Source of the DNA: Clostridium omnivorum
GTDB lineage: Bacteria; Bacillota; Clostridia; Clostridiales; Clostridiaceae
Reading direction: 5' to 3'
Assembly (NCBI RefSeq): GCF_026012015.1
Contig: NZ_BRXR01000001.1
Coordinates: forward strand, 2,257,501 to 2,321,500
Length of the DNA: 64,000 nucleotides
The position numbers and the translations under genes were made by a program. Shown in pieces: positions 8,352-16,679 of the stretch (positions within the stretch are counted from its first letter, which is position 1; each line of letters opens with the position of its first letter). Under the pieces are notes generated by a model. That model did not search any database. It was given only the letters and a program-made list of their open reading frames with translations, and was not told where the DNA came from.

Positions 8352-8981
8352 ATGACAAAAGGACTTTTAATAACCTTTGAGGGGCCAGATGGTTCAGGTA
8401 AAAGTACTCAAATTGGACTTTTAAAGGAATACTTAACTAGCAAAGGTTACAATATATTGTGTACAAGAGAGCCTGGGGGAACAGAAATAAGCGAAAAAAT
8501 AAGGGAAATAATATTAGATAATAAGAATAGCAACATGGCGGATATGTGTGAAGCGCTGCTCTATGCTGCATCAAGGGCTCAATTAGTCAATGAGGTGATA
8601 AAACCGGCTTTAGAAAAAGGAACTATGGTTATATGTGATAGATTTGTAGAATCTTCAATTATTTATCAAGGTATAGGAAGAGGCCTTGGGGTAGAGAGAA
8701 TAAGAGGTATAAATGAAGCTGCTCTAGATGGACTTAAGGCAGATGTAACTTTTATGCTTACTATTCCTTATGATGAAGGCTTAAGAAGAAAAAGCAAGCA
8801 AAGGACTCTTGATAGGCTTGAAAATGGTGGAGATGATTTTCACAAGAGAGTTTTTGAAGGCTATAGAGAGCTTGCAGAAAGCAGAGACACAATAAAGGTT
8901 GTAGATGCAAACAGAGATATTGAATTAATACATAAGGATATTGCACATACTATAGAGGAGTTAATAGCCAATCATAAATAA
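8352..8981 (+). CDS. tmk: Thymidylate kinase
   Basis: 209 residues. P-loop GPDGSGKST at residues 9-17, the DRF motif (DRFVESSIIYQG) and a lid region rich in basic residues (RRKSKQRTLDRLE). It phosphorylates dTMP to dTDP for DNA synthesis. ATG at 8352 is used because GGAGG at 8339-8343 precedes it; a longer frame begins inside the decarboxylase gene. The gene order beside darA and holB matches B. subtilis yaaO-tmk-yaaQ. Confidence 0.95.
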   Translation: MTKGLLITFEGPDGSGKSTQIGLLKEYLTSKGYNILCTREPGGTEISEKIREIILDNKNSNMADMCEALLYAASRAQLVNEVIKPALEKGTMVICDRFVESSIIYQGIGRGLGVERIRGINEAALDGLKADVTFMLTIPYDEGLRRKSKQRTLDRLENGGDDFHKRVFEGYRELAESRDTIKVVDANRDIELIHKDIAHTIEELIANHK

Positions 8982-9085
8982 AGTGCATATAATACTAATA
9001 AATAAATTAATATTAACAGAATATTGATGAAATTTTCACACAAAAAGCTTGCAAATAGATAGAAAAAAGTGTAAATTAAATATAA

Positions 9086-9463
<378 letters not shown>

Positions 9464-9551
9464 TAAAGTAAAACTATAGTATAAGTGGAACTCTGAAGGG
9501 AGGTACGCTTTAAGAGGATAAAAAGAAACAAGTCCTTGATAAGCTTTAGTT

Positions 9552-10499
9552 TTGAATTTTGATGAAATAATTGGTCACGATAATGTAAAAATGCAAATAA
9601 ATAAATCCATAAATTCGGGCATGTTCTCACATGCCCATCTTGTCGTTGGAGAAAATGGCATAGGAAAGAGTATTTTAACAAGAGCAATTGCAATAAAGCT
9701 GCTTGGAAAAGAGCAGGATAAGGAATATGCAGATTTAATAGAATACAGAGTACAAAAGAATAAGCAGTCTATTGGTATAAAAGAAGTAACCGAAAAGATT
9801 ATTGAAGAGATAAATAAAAAACCCTATGAAGGTGATAAAAAAGTAATTATTGTTTATCAAGCTGATAAGATGACTGTAGATGCACAAAATGCATTTCTAA
9901 AGACTATAGAAGAACCGCCTAAAGGGGTATTTATTATATTATTATGTGAGAATCTTGAGCTAATCTTAGACACAATAAAGTCAAGATGTCAGATACACAA
10001 GCTTCAGAGATTGAGTCTTGAGGAAATGAAGCTATACTTAAATAAGAAGTATCCAAGGCTAATGCCTGAAGAATTAAAGACAATAGTTGCCTTCAGTGAT
10101 GGAATACCAGGGAGAGCAGAGAGTTTTATTGAAGATGAGGATTTTAAGCAGATAAGAAATAGCACCCTAGAGATACTTCTTAACATAAAGGAAAAGAAAT
10201 GTTTGGATTTTTTGAAGTATTCAGATTTTCTTTTGCAGTATAAAAATGATTGGAAAGAAGTATTAACATGGTTTTTATCATATATCCGTGATACAATGAT
10301 ATATAAGGAAACAGGCAGGGAAGACTTAGTAATAAATGTGGATAAAGTTAACTCCATAAAAGACCTAGCCTCTATGTTTTCTTTTAATAAATTAAATGAT
10401 ATTATAGATATTATAAATGAAACAAGAAGAAGACTAGATCACAATGTAAATACGTCATTGGTATTTGAAAATATGTTGGTCAAGTTTCAGGAGGATTAG
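9552..10499 (+). CDS. holB: DNA polymerase III subunit delta'
   Basis: 315 residues of the AAA+ clamp-loader family. It contains a P-loop-like GENGIGKS, ADKMTVDAQNAFLKTIEEPP and the arginine-finger SRC motif (SRCQIHK). The zinc-binding cysteines found in many clamp-loader subunits are absent. It loads the sliding clamp together with delta and tau/gamma. TTG at 9552 gives the expected N-terminus MNFDEIIGHDN. The ribosome site is weak (GGGAGG is about 45 bases away), so initiation may depend on the leader at 9464-9551. The yaaR gene found next to holB in Bacillus is missing. Confidence 0.9.
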   Translation: MNFDEIIGHDNVKMQINKSINSGMFSHAHLVVGENGIGKSILTRAIAIKLLGKEQDKEYADLIEYRVQKNKQSIGIKEVTEKIIEEINKKPYEGDKKVIIVYQADKMTVDAQNAFLKTIEEPPKGVFIILLCENLELILDTIKSRCQIHKLQRLSLEEMKLYLNKKYPRLMPEELKTIVAFSDGIPGRAESFIEDEDFKQIRNSTLEILLNIKEKKCLDFLKYSDFLLQYKNDWKEVLTWFLSYIRDTMIYKETGREDLVINVDKVNSIKDLASMFSFNKLNDIIDIINETRRRLDHNVNTSLVFENMLVKFQED

Positions 10500-10505
10500 T
10501 TTTAT

Positions 10506-11417
10506 ATGATAAAAGTAGTAGGCGTTCGTTTTAAAAAGGCAGGTAAGATTTATTACTTTGATCCTGTGGATATAGATGTAAATAAAGGTGATAGTGTAAT
10601 AGTAGAAACAGCAAGAGGAATTGAATTTGGCCAATGCGTTGTTGGGCCAAAGGAGATATCTGAAGAGGATATAGTATCACCATTAAAAACTGTTATAAGA
10701 AAAGCAACTGAGGAAGACATTGTAAGGCATGCAGAAAATCAGGTAAAGGAAAAAGAGGCCTATAATATTTGTGTTGAAAAAATACAACAGCACAAGCTAG
10801 TTATGAAGCTTATTGATGTGGAGTATACTTTCGATAATAATAAAGTTATTTTCTATTTCACTGCAGACGGAAGAGTTGATTTTAGAGAGCTTGTAAAGGA
10901 TTTAGCCACAGTATTCAGAACTAGAATAGAGCTAAGACAAATAGGGGTGCGTGATGAATCAAAGATGGTAGGGGGGCTTGGTCCTTGCGGAAGACCACTT
11001 TGCTGCTCATCCTTCCTGGGAGATTTTGCTCCTGTTTCAATTAAAATGGCAAAGGAACAAAATTTATCGCTAAATCCAACAAAAATATCAGGTATCTGTG
11101 GAAGACTTATGTGCTGCTTAAACTATGAACAGGATACCTATGAGGATATCAGAAAGAGACTTCCTAGAGTGGGTTCTATTGTAGAAACACCATTTGGCAA
11201 TGGAGAAGTAGTAGCTAATAGCGTAGTTAAAGAGTTAGTGAAGGTGAAAATTAGATCCAAAGATGGAGAGGAAGTATTAAGAGAAGTATCGATTAATGAG
11301 ATTACTTTAGTTTCCGGAAATTATGAGGGTATAATTGAAGAAAATGAAATTAAGATTGAAATAGAAGATGCAGATGTAGATATGAATGAAATAAAGGAAC
11401 TTTTTAAGGAGAACTAA
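10506..11417 (+). CDS. ricT: PSP1-domain protein RicT (YaaT)
   Basis: 303 residues. It has a PSP1 C-terminal-type core with the two cysteine motifs CGRPLCC and CGRLMCC, a YaaT/RicT hallmark. In B. subtilis RicT joins RicA and RicF in an Fe-S complex that affects RNase Y-dependent mRNA maturation, sporulation and competence. The acidic C-terminal tail (about 275-303) is typical of this family. It starts 6 bases after holB and is part of the same operon. Confidence 0.93.
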   Translation: MIKVVGVRFKKAGKIYYFDPVDIDVNKGDSVIVETARGIEFGQCVVGPKEISEEDIVSPLKTVIRKATEEDIVRHAENQVKEKEAYNICVEKIQQHKLVMKLIDVEYTFDNNKVIFYFTADGRVDFRELVKDLATVFRTRIELRQIGVRDESKMVGGLGPCGRPLCCSSFLGDFAPVSIKMAKEQNLSLNPTKISGICGRLMCCLNYEQDTYEDIRKRLPRVGSIVETPFGNGEVVANSVVKELVKVKIRSKDGEEVLREVSINEITLVSGNYEGIIEENEIKIEIEDADVDMNEIKELFKEN

Positions 11418-11431
11418 GGGGGATACTACTT

Positions 11432-11635
11432 ATGAAGTCAGTAATTAAAGTAGGGAACATGAGAACTATACAGGATGTTGGCGTTATAAGAAATGCCATA
11501 GCCAATAATGAAGGCGTTTTAGCTTGTCAAGTAAATAAGGAGAAGCAGGAAGTGGACGTTGTGTATGATACCTACTTTGTGACATTAGAGGATTTAATAG
11601 CATCTCTAGAGGATATGGGATATACAGTGTTATAA
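11432..11635 (+). CDS. HMA-like small protein lacking the CxxC metal motif
   Basis: 67 residues with the beta-alpha-beta-beta-alpha-beta pattern of heavy-metal-associated domains (ferredoxin-like fold): VIKVGNMRT, GVLACQVNKEKQEVDVVYD, and LIASLEDMGYTVL at the end. The metal loop that normally reads MxCxxC is MRTIQD, so neither cysteine is present. It lies 14 bases after ricT with AAGGGGGA upstream and looks like the last gene of that operon. Metal binding is therefore unlikely; a protein-interaction role is a guess. Confidence 0.75.
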   Translation: MKSVIKVGNMRTIQDVGVIRNAIANNEGVLACQVNKEKQEVDVVYDTYFVTLEDLIASLEDMGYTVL

Positions 11636-11705
11636 TTATTTAATAAAAAATTGCATACTTCAATTGCTGGAAAATCATATTGGGTATAGACAGATTAAAA
11701 ATGTA

Positions 11706-11733
11706 TTGAAAATATAATGAAAAGTGGTAAAAT
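11706..11733 (+). promoter_or_regulatory. Sigma-A-type promoter for ferredoxin
   Basis: TTGAAA (11706-11711) and TAAAAT (11728-11733) with a 16-base spacer, about 45 bases before the ferredoxin start codon. No other candidate lies in this intergenic gap. Confidence 0.55.
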
Positions 11734-11776
11734 GTAATTGGACAACCTATGTCAAAAATTTTAGGAGGTGTTTTAT

Positions 11777-11947
11777 ATGGCATATAAAATAACTGATTCT
11801 TGCGTTAGCTGTGGAGCATGTGCTTCAGAATGTCCTGTTAGCTGCATAAGCCAAGGAGACAGCATATTTGTTATAGATGCAGATAGCTGCATCGATTGCG
11901 GAAACTGTGCTAATGTTTGCCCAGTAGGAGCACCAGTTCAAGAATAA
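11777..11947 (+). CDS. 2[4Fe-4S] ferredoxin, clostridial type
   Basis: 56 residues. Two cluster motifs are complete: C9xxC12xxC15xxxC19P and C38xxC41xxC44xxxC48P. An extra cysteine stands at residue 23. This is the short bacterial ferredoxin that carries electrons for pyruvate:ferredoxin oxidoreductase, hydrogenase and nitrogenase-type enzymes in anaerobes. ATG at 11777 follows AGGAGGTG. The gene has its own promoter and a terminator 8 bases past the stop, so it is monocistronic and likely strongly expressed. Confidence 0.95.
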   Translation: MAYKITDSCVSCGACASECPVSCISQGDSIFVIDADSCIDCGNCANVCPVGAPVQE

Positions 11948-11954
11948 TTGAACG

Positions 11955-11984
11955 AAAAGACCACCTAAAAGGTGGTCTTTTTTT
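11955..11984 (+). terminator. Ferredoxin gene terminator
   Basis: AAAGACCACC (11956-11965) pairs with GGTGGTCTTT (11971-11980) around 5 bases, followed by T-run. Confidence 0.9.
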
Positions 11985-12103
11985 ATACCTTAAGAAGCTG
12001 CTTATATCTATAAAAGTGATAAAAAGCTGATGATAAGAATTAAATATTGGAGTAGAATATTAGTATAGGAAATATATATTGTTTTATGAAAGAGGGGTTT
12101 GTT

Positions 12104-12658
12104 ATGGATAAGATATATACTAAAACAGGTGATAAAGGAACAACTTCAAATTTACTTGGAAAGACTCTTTCTAAAGCTGACGAAGATATTAATCTTAATG
12201 GCGGTGTTGATGAAATAAACAGTTATGTGGGCTATTTGAGAAGTAAAATAGGAAAAGTGGGCTATAAGGAAGAGGATTTAAAATATATAGATGGTGTTTT
12301 GAGAGAAATACAGTATCACCTATATCTAATTGGAGTAGAAATATCTACAGAGTTTTCCGAGGAGCATATAACCAGCGATGAGGTAAAGTTTCTAGAGGCT
12401 AATATAGATAAATTTACAGATAGTACAGAGCAAATGAAATCCTTTATCTATTATTCTGGCAGTGAAGCCTGCACACTTGCACATGTTATAAGAACTACAA
12501 CTAGAAGAATTGAGAGAGATTTTGTGAGAACTTTTCATGGCAGACAATATCCAGTTTGTTATCAATATATCAATAGATTATCAGATTTTTTCTTTTCTCT
12601 AGCTAGATATTTTAATGGATTAGAGAATATACCAGATGAGCCAATAACCATAAGATAG
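12104..12658 (+). CDS. Cob(I)yrinic acid a,c-diamide adenosyltransferase, PduO type
   Basis: 184 residues starting MDKIYTKTGDKGTTSNLLG, the PduO-type ATP-binding N-terminus. The active-site helix RTTTRRIERDF is present, and GGVDEINSYVGYL matches the subunit interface motif. The enzyme transfers the adenosyl group of ATP to Co(I) corrinoid to make adenosylcobalamin. ATG at 12104 follows AGAGGGG; a longer reading lacks a ribosome site. No cobalamin riboswitch was seen upstream, and no B12-dependent enzyme gene is adjacent. Confidence 0.9.
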   Translation: MDKIYTKTGDKGTTSNLLGKTLSKADEDINLNGGVDEINSYVGYLRSKIGKVGYKEEDLKYIDGVLREIQYHLYLIGVEISTEFSEEHITSDEVKFLEANIDKFTDSTEQMKSFIYYSGSEACTLAHVIRTTTRRIERDFVRTFHGRQYPVCYQYINRLSDFFFSLARYFNGLENIPDEPITIR

Positions 12659-12691
12659 TAGTAAAGCTCCTGCTTTGCAGGAGCTTTACTA
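12659..12691. terminator. Bidirectional terminator, 15-bp stem
   Basis: TAGTAAAGCTCCTGC pairs with GCAGGAGCTTTACTA around TTT. It abuts both the adenosyltransferase stop and the convergent gene's stop. Confidence 0.85.
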
Positions 12692-12907
12692 TTACTTGTG
12701 CATTTCTTCATGTATTGCTAGAAATGCTGGTATGAAGGTTGTAAGAAGTATGAAAGTAAGGAGAAAACTTGATATATTAATGTTTTGGACGTTAACTAAA
12801 AGTTGGTTTATAAAGTATAAGCTAGATATAATCCAAATAGCAATATAGGAAGTTAATACTAGAAGCATAGTCTGTATGATATCATAAAAGCTTAAAGGAT
12901 TTTTCAT
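12692..12907 (-). CDS. Small two-helix membrane protein
   Basis: 71 residues with two hydrophobic segments, about 10-33 and 43-63, and a charged end (HEEMHK). I recognise no family. ATG at 12907 is preceded by AAAGGTAGTG; a longer reading begins 6 codons upstream over that site. It shares a terminator with the convergent adenosyltransferase gene. Confidence 0.6.
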   Translation of the reverse strand: MKNPLSFYDIIQTMLLVLTSYIAIWIISSLYFINQLLVNVQNINISSFLLTFILLTTFIPAFLAIHEEMHK

Positions 12908-13111
12908 AATATCACTACCTTTCAAAAATTATATCTTTATATTTATAGCTTATGACTTTTTTGTTATAGAGCAATTATGGAATTGTTAAGGTATGGTTAA
13001 TATGTAATTTTGTTAATAAAATTGCTTTGTGCTCACAAGAATATATTGTTTTGGGTTTATCTTTGAATTAATTAAAAAAACTTAAGTTAAGAGGTAAAAA
13101 GGAGGATTATT

Positions 13112-13714
13112 GTGATAAAAAATGTAGTATTTGATATTGGAAATGTGTTAATAAATTTTAAGCCTTTTGAGTTTCTAAGAGAGAGATTTGCAGATGAAGC
13201 TGTAGTTCAAGCTGTTTACAGTACCATATTTGAGAGTAAGGAATGGCCCGAACTAGATAGAGGTACAATCACTGAAGAACAGGCTACTGAAAATTTTTGC
13301 AGGTATTGTTCTGAATATGAAGAGGAAATTAGGAAAGTTATGAGAGAATGGCATTCAATGCTGACTCCAATTGAGGCTACAGTTGATATTTTTAAGGAGC
13401 TTAAACAGAAGGGCTACAAGATATATGTATTATCTAATTATCATATGAAGGCCTTTGAGAGTACATATAATAATAATGAGTTTTTTAAACTAGCTGATGG
13501 CATGGTGGTTTCACATAGAATAAATATGCTTAAGCCAGAGCCTGAAATTTATGATTTTCTTCTTAAGGAATATAGCTTAAATGCACAGGAAACTTTATTT
13601 ATAGATGATACTCTAGCTAATGTTGAAGGAGCAAACAAGGCAGGTATAGAAACAATATTCTTTAAAAGTGCTGAAGCACTAAGAGAAAAGCTAAAAGGCC
13701 TAAAGCTGTTATAA
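13112..13714 (+). CDS. HAD family hydrolase (YihX-like phosphatase)
   Basis: 200 residues of HAD subfamily IA. Motif I is VFDIGNVL with the nucleophile Asp8; Gly replaces the usual second Asp, as in YihX/alpha-D-glucose-1-phosphate phosphatase-like enzymes and epoxide-hydrolase-associated HADs. Motif II is VLSN, motif III KPEPE, motif IV IDDTLANV. The helical cap lies between about 15 and 85. It probably removes phosphate from a small sugar phosphate. GTG at 13112 follows AAGGAGG by 6 bases. It stands alone. Confidence 0.85.
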   Translation: MIKNVVFDIGNVLINFKPFEFLRERFADEAVVQAVYSTIFESKEWPELDRGTITEEQATENFCRYCSEYEEEIRKVMREWHSMLTPIEATVDIFKELKQKGYKIYVLSNYHMKAFESTYNNNEFFKLADGMVVSHRINMLKPEPEIYDFLLKEYSLNAQETLFIDDTLANVEGANKAGIETIFFKSAEALREKLKGLKLL

Positions 13715-13928
13715 AGGATAAAATGATAAAGCTATGAGTATTACGACATGAAAAGTGACAGTTAAAATTAGTTTATGTACAATTTAACCAAGTTGTATTT
13801 TCACATTAGTCCTTAGAAGGTATAATTTTACATATAAGATGATAGTAAACTATTTATCTAATAGATGTTTACTATCAATAGTTTACCTAGAATCAATTAT
13901 TAAAATAATTATTAAGAGGTGGATTTTT

Positions 13929-14450
13929 GTGAAAAAGGCAGTAGCTTTTACAGTAGTATTATCATTTATACTTCTTGTATTTACATCATGCAAAAGCCAA
14001 GGTGGAGAAAAAGTTCTTAGAGATTTTATTACAGAATTTTATACTGTGGATCAAAGTGACTATGATTTTTATGAGAAAGCGATAAAAGGTGCTAATGAGT
14101 CTGAAGTTGCAGAATTTGATAAGGCTTATGAAACAGAAAATAAGAAATTTAAGCCATACCTCACTGATAATTCATATGTAGCGTTCGTTAATGATAGGTT
14201 ATCAGTTGCCAGGATAAAAAACTTTTATGCAAAAGGTAATTTAGCAGAAGTTAAAGACATAAAGATAAGCAAGTCATCAGAAAATGAAAAAGAAAAAACA
14301 ATAACTTATAACTTTGAGCTGCAGCTTAAGGAGAAAAATAAAGATACTAAGAAAGAAGAAACCACTAAAAAAAGCGGAACAATTACAGTTATAAATGAGA
14401 ATGACACTTATAAGATAGTGGATGCAATTCCCATAAATTGGACGGAATAG
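13929..14450 (+). CDS. Predicted lipoprotein, DY-FYE family
   Basis: 173 residues. The signal peptide is MKKAVAFTVVLSFILLVFTSC, with lipobox FTSC and acylated Cys21. The mature part begins with a helix (LRDFITEFYTVDQSDYDFYE) and ends in a beta-rich domain that looks like an NTF2/Tim44-like accessory fold. GTG at 13929 after AAGAGGTGG gives a clean signal peptide; an upstream ATG at 13839 would bury it. It is a paralogue of the lipoprotein at 21482: both share YxxDxxDYxFYE, KPYLT and a late KT(K)K segment. Function is unknown. Confidence 0.75.
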   Translation: MKKAVAFTVVLSFILLVFTSCKSQGGEKVLRDFITEFYTVDQSDYDFYEKAIKGANESEVAEFDKAYETENKKFKPYLTDNSYVAFVNDRLSVARIKNFYAKGNLAEVKDIKISKSSENEKEKTITYNFELQLKEKNKDTKKEETTKKSGTITVINENDTYKIVDAIPINWTE

Positions 14451-14523
14451 GAAGTTAATAAATAACGTTATAGTGCATGATTATAGCAAGTACAGATAAT
14501 TATATAAATGCAGGGGGTATATT

Positions 14524-14913
14524 ATGTTTAAATTAAATTTGAAAGATGAGGATATTGTAATGAAAATTACAGCTACAAGGTCTGTAACCGCAAAGGATGT
14601 TGTGGCTAACCTTGTAGGAAATTTAATAACCAGAGCTGGTGGAGATATAGCTGATGTAGTTCACTTGATACTAACTAAGGATTCCATTTACTTGGAGTAC
14701 ATTGGGCATGTATCATTAGGATATGCAGAGGAGACAAGAGACCTTGATAGAATATATTTGGAAGAAATAAAGGAATTTGCTGTAGTTCCCAGCGGAAATG
14801 AAGAATTAATAAAAATCACTACTGGAAATAAAGAACTTTCTTTTAGCAGAGACAACTCTAAAAAAGATGACTTAGCTGTTACTATGGCTAAAGTAATTGA
14901 AGATATTAAATAA
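14524..14913 (+). CDS. Hypothetical protein, PH-like
   Basis: 129 residues without signal peptide or membrane helix. The alternating beta strands (DSIYLEYIG, RIYLEEIKEFAVV, ELIKITTG, KELSFSR) followed by a final helix suggest a PH-like small barrel, as in bacterial PH domain proteins. That is a visual inference. ATG at 14524 follows CAGGGGG. It lies 73 bases after the lipoprotein and is followed by a terminator, so the two may be cotranscribed. Confidence 0.6.
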   Translation: MFKLNLKDEDIVMKITATRSVTAKDVVANLVGNLITRAGGDIADVVHLILTKDSIYLEYIGHVSLGYAEETRDLDRIYLEEIKEFAVVPSGNEELIKITTGNKELSFSRDNSKKDDLAVTMAKVIEDIK

Positions 14914-14936
14914 TATAGGTTTATTTTAAAATACTC

Positions 14937-14962
14937 AAAGGAACCAACAGGTTCCTTTTTTG
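14937..14962 (+). terminator. Terminator
   Basis: AAAGGAACC pairs with GGTTCCTTT around AACA, followed by T-run. It closes the 13929-14913 pair. Confidence 0.85.
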
Positions 14963-15065
14963 TTATACTAATTTTCAGCAATAAAAGGAAGGTTTTATAA
15001 AAGTGATGAAAATAATTTACATATTTGTTATAATAAACATGTATTGATTTTTGGGGGTTATTTTT

Positions 15066-16361
15066 ATGAAAATGGCATCATTACTTAAAAAGAACTTTTT
15101 TCTTTTAATGCTAGGTAAATTAGTTTCATTAATAGGAACGCAAATGCAAAACTTTGCACTTTCGCTGTATGTACTTAGGATTACAGGTTCGGCTACAAAA
15201 TTTGCTTCGGTTTTAGCTGTAACATTAATTCCACAGCTAATTTTAGGACCTTTTGCAGGGGTATTTGTAGATTGGTTTGATAGAAAGAAGATAATTGTCT
15301 ATTTAGACCTAGCAGCAGGACTGTTAGTTGGAGGTTATGCTGTACTATATATGGTAAACGGAGGGCTATCCCTTAGCAGCATATATGTTTTAGCAATAGC
15401 GCTATCCATTATTTTTTTGATATTCCAGCCAGCTATAACTACTGTAATACCTTCTATAGTAGAGAAGGATGAATTAGTAGATGCTAATGGAGTTAATTCT
15501 TTTATCATGAGCATTGGTAATTTAGCAGCACCAGCTCTTGCAGGAGTTCTATTTGGTTTCTATGGACTTTCTATAATACTTATTATAAATGCTATTAGTT
15601 TTATATTTTCATCTATCTGCGAGATGTTTTTAAGTATACCTAAAAATAATAGGATGCCAGAAAAGGTGGATGCTAAGGTATTTATAAAGGATTTTGGTGA
15701 GGGAATTAAATTTGTAAAAGCTAATAAGCTTATACTTAACATTATGATTATGGCTCTAATAGTAAACTTTTTTGCAGATCCTGTATTTTCAATAGGGTCT
15801 ACCTATATATCGAAGCAGATAATTAAGATTTCCGATTTGCAGTATGGAACTATGGAATCTATTATAGTAATAGCACTTATTATTGCACCTTTTTTCAGCA
15901 GTATAGTTTCAAGAAAAATGAGTATGTGTAAAATTATAGTTGTAAATTTAATTATGTCTGGTATATTTATATTAATATTGGCTATTATACCATCACCATT
16001 TTACTTGAACATGTTTAAAGGTAATACAGTACCATACATCAGTATGATAGTAGTCTTTTTTATAATTGTGCTTATCACTACTATACTAAATATAGGGCTC
16101 GGAGCTTTTTTTCAACAGCAAGTGCCTATATCAATGATGGGAAGAGTGAGCACTCTAATGAGCACTATATGTATGGCGGCTATGCCTCTAGCACGTATGA
16201 TATTTGGAGTTTTATTTGATAAAATACCTGCTTATACTTGTATAGCTATCTGTGGGGCTGCACTAGTAATATCAATGCTTCTATTAAAGAATGGCTTATA
16301 TGAAGCCGAAAATACACAAGAAACTTTAATTAAAGTTCAAGAAGAAATTGAAACTATTTAA
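15066..16361 (+). CDS. MFS transporter (MFS_3/enterobactin-exporter type)
   Basis: 431 residues with about 12 membrane helices. MLGKLVSLIGTQMQNFALSLYVLRITGSA and the loop 2-3 motif GVFVDWFDRKK are typical of the MFS_3/EntS-like branch, whose members export siderophores, macrolides or other drugs by proton antiport. ATG at 15066 follows TTGGGGG; the longer frame starting 5 codons earlier overlaps the ribosome site. It is followed 30 bases later by the DUF2164 gene. The substrate cannot be read from sequence. Confidence 0.85.
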   Translation: MKMASLLKKNFFLLMLGKLVSLIGTQMQNFALSLYVLRITGSATKFASVLAVTLIPQLILGPFAGVFVDWFDRKKIIVYLDLAAGLLVGGYAVLYMVNGGLSLSSIYVLAIALSIIFLIFQPAITTVIPSIVEKDELVDANGVNSFIMSIGNLAAPALAGVLFGFYGLSIILIINAISFIFSSICEMFLSIPKNNRMPEKVDAKVFIKDFGEGIKFVKANKLILNIMIMALIVNFFADPVFSIGSTYISKQIIKISDLQYGTMESIIVIALIIAPFFSSIVSRKMSMCKIIVVNLIMSGIFILILAIIPSPFYLNMFKGNTVPYISMIVVFFIIVLITTILNIGLGAFFQQQVPISMMGRVSTLMSTICMAAMPLARMIFGVLFDKIPAYTCIAICGAALVISMLLLKNGLYEAENTQETLIKVQEEIETI

Positions 16362-16391
16362 ATATAAGTGTTTTTAATGAAAGGATAAAAT

Positions 16392-16625
16392 ATGAAGGGT
16401 AAAGATAAGTTTAAAATAACTAAGGAAAAAAGAGATGAAATGATTGCTTCAATAAAAGCCTATTATTTAGATGAAAGAGAAGAAGAAATAGGTGATCTTG
16501 CAGCTTCTATGATGTTAAACTTTATAATTGAAGAGCTTGCCCCTGAATTTTATAATCAGGGCGTTTATGATGCGTACAAATACATGAATGACAGAGTAGA
16601 AGATTTATTAGGCATTCAAAAGTAA
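16392..16625 (+). CDS. DUF2164 family protein
   Basis: 77 residues with the family pattern EKRDEMIASIKAYYLDERxEEIGDLAA and MLNFIIEELAPEFYNQGVYDA. It is small, acidic and helical, and has no known function. AAAGGA lies before the ATG. It probably rides on the MFS transcript and is followed by a terminator. Confidence 0.85.
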   Translation: MKGKDKFKITKEKRDEMIASIKAYYLDEREEEIGDLAASMMLNFIIEELAPEFYNQGVYDAYKYMNDRVEDLLGIQK

Positions 16626-16650
16626 AGCATGGAGATATCCATGCTTTTTG
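16624..16650 (+). terminator. Terminator
   Basis: AAAGCATGGA pairs with TCCATGCTTT around GATA, followed by T-run. It overlaps the stop codon of the DUF2164 gene. Confidence 0.85.
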
Positions 16651-16679
16651 CATAATTTTATTTAATTAGAGGTAGTAAA

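Noticed and set aside
11641-12103. Cobalamin riboswitch before the adenosyltransferase
   Set aside because: No B12-box-like conserved core was found; the gap holds the ferredoxin gene, its terminator and AT-rich sequence.
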